Shown here in pieces: positions 61,548 through 64,000 of a stretch of 64,000 nucleotides of DNA (position 1 is its first letter; each line of letters opens with the position of its first letter). The notes beneath the pieces were generated by a model, which was given only the letters and a program-made list of their open reading frames with translations, was not told where the DNA came from and searched no databases. This stretch comes from CAVVJA01 sp963809815 (GTDB lineage Bacteria; Actinomycetota; Actinomycetes; Mycobacteriales; Jatrophihabitantaceae), in NCBI GenBank assembly GCA_963809815.1, contig CAWELM010000015.1:1-64000 (forward strand), in the 5' to 3' direction. A program made the translations under genes and the position numbers.

Positions 61548-62537
61548 ATGACGTCACTGATTCACCAGGAGCGTGGACAGACGCTGCGCCGCGCGGCTGT
61601 GCGCGCCACGCTTGCTCCCTCGATTCACAACACCCAGCCGTGGCGGTTCGTTCTGTCAGCCGATGCCCTGGAGATCCACGCCGATCCGTCCCGGCAGCTG
61701 CGCGTGCTGGATCCTCGGGGCCGGCAGATGACGATCAGTTGCGGGTGCGCGCTGTTCAACGCTCGGGCTTCGATCGCCGCCGCCGGCTACGACCCGCCGG
61801 TGGAGCGGCTGCCTGACCCGATGCAACCTGACCTACTCGCGCGGGTGCTCGTCGGGGAACCTCGCCGGGATTGGGTACCTGTCGGCGCTTTGGACGACGA
61901 GGCCGAACGCCGACACACGAACCGCCGCCGCTTCTCCGATGAGCCAGTGCCGCCGGTAGCTGTCGCCGCCTTGGTTGCGGCAGCCGACGCGGAGGGAGCA
62001 GTCCTGTTTCCGGTCGAACGCGAAGCACATCGGCAATCAACCGCGCGGCTGTCGCAGCTGGCCGACGAGATCGAAAACGCCGATCCGGCCTACCGGGCCG
62101 AGCTGCGCGCCTGGACGACTGACGACGTACGGCGCCGCGACGGTGTACCCGCGGCGGCGGTTCCGCACACCGATGCCGGCTCGGGCGACGAGATACCGAT
62201 CCGCGACTTCGACACGCGTGGAATGGGCTGGTTGCCGACCGAGACGCAGTCCTCGATGCGCCAATGCCTGCTACTGCTGGGGTCGGCGGCCGACGATCCG
62301 GTGGCCTGGTTGCGCAGCGGCGAGGCGCTCGAGCGGGTGCTCCTCGAGCTCACCCGGCGGGGATATGTAGCCAGCCCGTTCACCCAGGTGATTGAGGTGG
62401 CCCGGACAAATGCCCTGCTTCGACAGGAGCTGGCATTGACCATGTATCCCCACATCCTGCTGCGCGTCGGACGAGCACCTGCGACCACTCCCACCCGCCG
62501 GCGACGTCTCGTCGACATGATTGCCGAAAGTGTCTGA
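61548..62537 (+). CDS. Acg-family nitroreductase-like protein, copy 2
   Basis: A 329-residue paralogue of the gene at 58316, matching it throughout: ATLAPSIHNTQPWRFV, RHTNRRRFSDEPVPP, DPAYRAELRAWT, IPIRDFDTRGMG, GYVASPFTQVIEV. CGGAGGA precedes ATG 61548. The histidine-kinase gene follows by 44 bp, so nitroreductase and sensor may be cotranscribed, as the Acg-type proteins and DevRS are coregulated in mycobacteria. Confidence 0.88.
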   Translation: MTSLIHQERGQTLRRAAVRATLAPSIHNTQPWRFVLSADALEIHADPSRQLRVLDPRGRQMTISCGCALFNARASIAAAGYDPPVERLPDPMQPDLLARVLVGEPRRDWVPVGALDDEAERRHTNRRRFSDEPVPPVAVAALVAAADAEGAVLFPVEREAHRQSTARLSQLADEIENADPAYRAELRAWTTDDVRRRDGVPAAAVPHTDAGSGDEIPIRDFDTRGMGWLPTETQSSMRQCLLLLGSAADDPVAWLRSGEALERVLLELTRRGYVASPFTQVIEVARTNALLRQELALTMYPHILLRVGRAPATTPTRRRRLVDMIAESV

Positions 62538-62581
62538 GCGGACGTTCTCCCCCCGAGCGACGGCGGATAAGGTCGGTGGCG

Positions 62582-64000
62582 ATGTCGGGTGAAGCTGAAG
62601 CGCACGAGCGCCCCGACGATTCGGGTCGGCTCGTGTTCCCTGACGCGCCGCGCCTGGAGCTCGATGAGCTGCTGACGCAGATCATCGTTCGGGCCGAGGA
62701 GGTTCTGGCCACTCAGGGCAGGCTGCGGGGCCTGCTCGCCGCCAACCGGACGATCACCGCTGACTTGACCTTGCCGACCGTGCTGCGGCGCATTGTGGAG
62801 GCCGGGTGCCAACTCGTGCGAGCGCGGTACGGAGCGCTTGGGGTGGTTGCTCCAGACGGTGGACTGGCCGAGTTCGTGCACGTCGGGCTGGACGAGCGGA
62901 CCGTGGGGCGGATCGGGCATCTGCCGGAGGGCAAAGGCCTCCTCGGCGCCCTGATCGACGATCCCAGGACGATTCGGCTTCGGTCCATCGAGGACGACCC
63001 GAGATCGGTTGGGTTCCCGCCGCATCACCCGCCCATGACCAGTTTCTTGGGCGTGCCCGTGCTTGTCCGTGGCAAGGTCTTTGGCAACCTCTACCTGACG
63101 GAGCGCATCGACGGCGGGGAATTCACCGCCGACGACGAGGAACTGGTAGCTGCCCTCGCGGCGACAGCCGGCGTCGCGATCGAGAATGCCCGGCTTTACG
63201 AGCAGTCTCAGCGCCGACAGGACTGGCTGCAGGCGTCGGCCAAGATCACCAGGCAGTTACTGTCGGCTGAGGGCGAGGAGCCGTTGCAGTTGATCGCCCG
63301 CGAGGCTCGCCAGATCGCGGATGCGGACGTCGTCACTGTTGTCCTGCCCACCGAATCTCGCGAACGAATGATGGTAGAGGTCGCGGCCGGGCGAGCAGCT
63401 GATGAGTTGACCGGCATGAGCTACCCGATCGAGCACACCTTGACCGGGCTGGCCTTGAGCAGCGGGCATCCGGTCCTAGTGGGTGACGCAGACGATTCTG
63501 ACCACGACTCGCACTTGTCAGAGGTGCTGCCTGTCGGCCCGGTCATGGTGCTTCCCCTCGTGGGCACCGTGGATACGAGGGGCGCGCTCGTCATCGCCCG
63601 GCTGCGCGGCCGGAATCGGTTCGATGACGCCGACCTGGACATGGCGACCACGTTCGCCAACCATGCCGCAGTCGCTCTCGAACTGGCCGACGGGCGCGAG
63701 AATCAGCAGCGAATGATACTGCTCGAGGATCGCGACCGAATCGCGCGCGATCTGCACGACCACGTGATCCAGCGGCTGTTCGCGGCCGGACTCGCCGTCG
63801 AGAGCGTCGCCGCCAGGCCGGGCTCGGATGAGACGTCGCTACGGCTGCGCCGCGTGGTCACCGAACTGGATGAGACCATTCGGCAGATCCGCACGTCGAT
63901 CTTCCAGTTACGCGGTCCGATGACCGCCGAAGTAGGCACGACGCGCTCGGCCGTCTTGTCCGTGGTGTCGGAGCTCGAGCCGGTTCTCGGCTTCGAACCA
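62582..64000 (+). CDS. DevS/DosT-like haem-GAF sensor histidine kinase (3' end cut)
   Basis: The 473 visible residues run to the window edge. GAF-A (about residues 60-205) contains SVGFPPHHPPM; its second His is residue 149, the number of the haem-ligand His in Mycobacterium tuberculosis DevS. GAF-B spans about 225-380. The HisKA_3 site is DRIARDLHDHVIQRLF with phospho-acceptor His392. The HATPase domain lies beyond the window. The N-terminus RLELDELLTQIIVRAEEVL is also DevS-like. It would sense O2, NO or CO and phosphorylate a DosR-type regulator not seen here. Confidence 0.93.
   Translation, partial: MSGEAEAHERPDDSGRLVFPDAPRLELDELLTQIIVRAEEVLATQGRLRGLLAANRTITADLTLPTVLRRIVEAGCQLVRARYGALGVVAPDGGLAEFVHVGLDERTVGRIGHLPEGKGLLGALIDDPRTIRLRSIEDDPRSVGFPPHHPPMTSFLGVPVLVRGKVFGNLYLTERIDGGEFTADDEELVAALAATAGVAIENARLYEQSQRRQDWLQASAKITRQLLSAEGEEPLQLIAREARQIADADVVTVVLPTESRERMMVEVAAGRAADELTGMSYPIEHTLTGLALSSGHPVLVGDADDSDHDSHLSEVLPVGPVMVLPLVGTVDTRGALVIARLRGRNRFDDADLDMATTFANHAAVALELADGRENQQRMILLEDRDRIARDLHDHVIQRLFAAGLAVESVAARPGSDETSLRLRRVVTELDETIRQIRTSIFQLRGPMTAEVGTTRSAVLSVVSELEPVLGFEP

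Noticed and set aside
1..64000. Defence or secondary-metabolite system
   Set aside because: No restriction, abortive-infection, toxin-antitoxin, PKS or NRPS genes were found on either strand. Single regulators and hydrolases do not form such a system.

Overview
The window is a high-GC actinobacterial chromosome segment. Evidence includes the tRNA-Ser / SRP RNA / dnaX neighbourhood, a rex-hemA-hemC-cobA/hemD-hemB operon behind a Rex operator, a system II cytochrome c maturation operon, two tRNA-deaminase-associated proteins beside tadA, a DUF222/HNH (13E12-type) element, and a DevS/DosT-like haem sensor kinase next to Acg-type nitroreductases. The genus cannot be fixed from the sequence alone; a Frankia/Jatrophihabitans/Nakamurella-like soil actinobacterium would fit.

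Layout. 1-9730: two tRNA genes (one cut by the window edge), a TetR repressor divergent from an MMPL exporter, a minus-strand operon tyrA - asparaginase - amino-acid permease (the permease carries a C-terminal OB-fold), two paralogous deaminase-associated proteins, tadA and tRNA-Ser(CGA). 9731-16870: a decayed GH3 glycosidase, a secreted alpha-amylase with a LacI-type operator, an ArsP-type permease, a SCO6745-family protein, an alpha/beta hydrolase and tRNA-Ser(GGA). 16949-32834: SRP RNA, dnaX, rex-hemACDB, a TetR/FAD-monooxygenase pair, then hemL - histidine phosphatase - ResA-like - CcdA - ResB - CcsB. Haem synthesis and cytochrome c assembly therefore lie side by side, separated only by the TetR/monooxygenase pair. 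32858-38738: a NarL-type two-component system, a secreted tripeptidyl-peptidase-like hydrolase and a beta-propeller lipoprotein.

38739-50500 is an amine-catabolism region: an FCD/GntR regulator, an internally deleted APC permease, copper amine oxidase, a small secreted protein, an ATP-grasp enzyme and two aldehyde dehydrogenases. A 30-bp AT-rich site occurs both before the regulator and before the broken permease, which marks an FCD operator. A frameshifted HNH/DUF222 gene and gene remnants interrupt the region. 50550-57197 is a MacB-like ABC efflux operon with two membrane-fusion proteins and a DUF5666 lipoprotein; all three exported components end in Gly-rich tails. 58137-64000 looks like a hypoxia/NO-type (DosR-like) regulon: two Acg-family nitroreductases, a DoxD-like membrane protein, a sulfide:quinone-reductase-like flavoprotein, an uncharacterised Cys-containing protein and a haem-GAF histidine kinase cut by the window end, with DosR-box-like sites upstream of the nitroreductases.

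A palindromic (REP-like) repeat family with the core TTTCGCGGGGACCCCG occurs at three places: between tyrA and the deaminase-associated genes, as three 63-bp units between ccdA and resB, and inside the 5' coding part of the ABC ATPase, where it is translated. No complete new defence or mobile system was found. The most unusual items are the permease-OB fusion, the translated REP elements, the FCD operator pair with its decayed regulon, and the Gly-tailed efflux operon.
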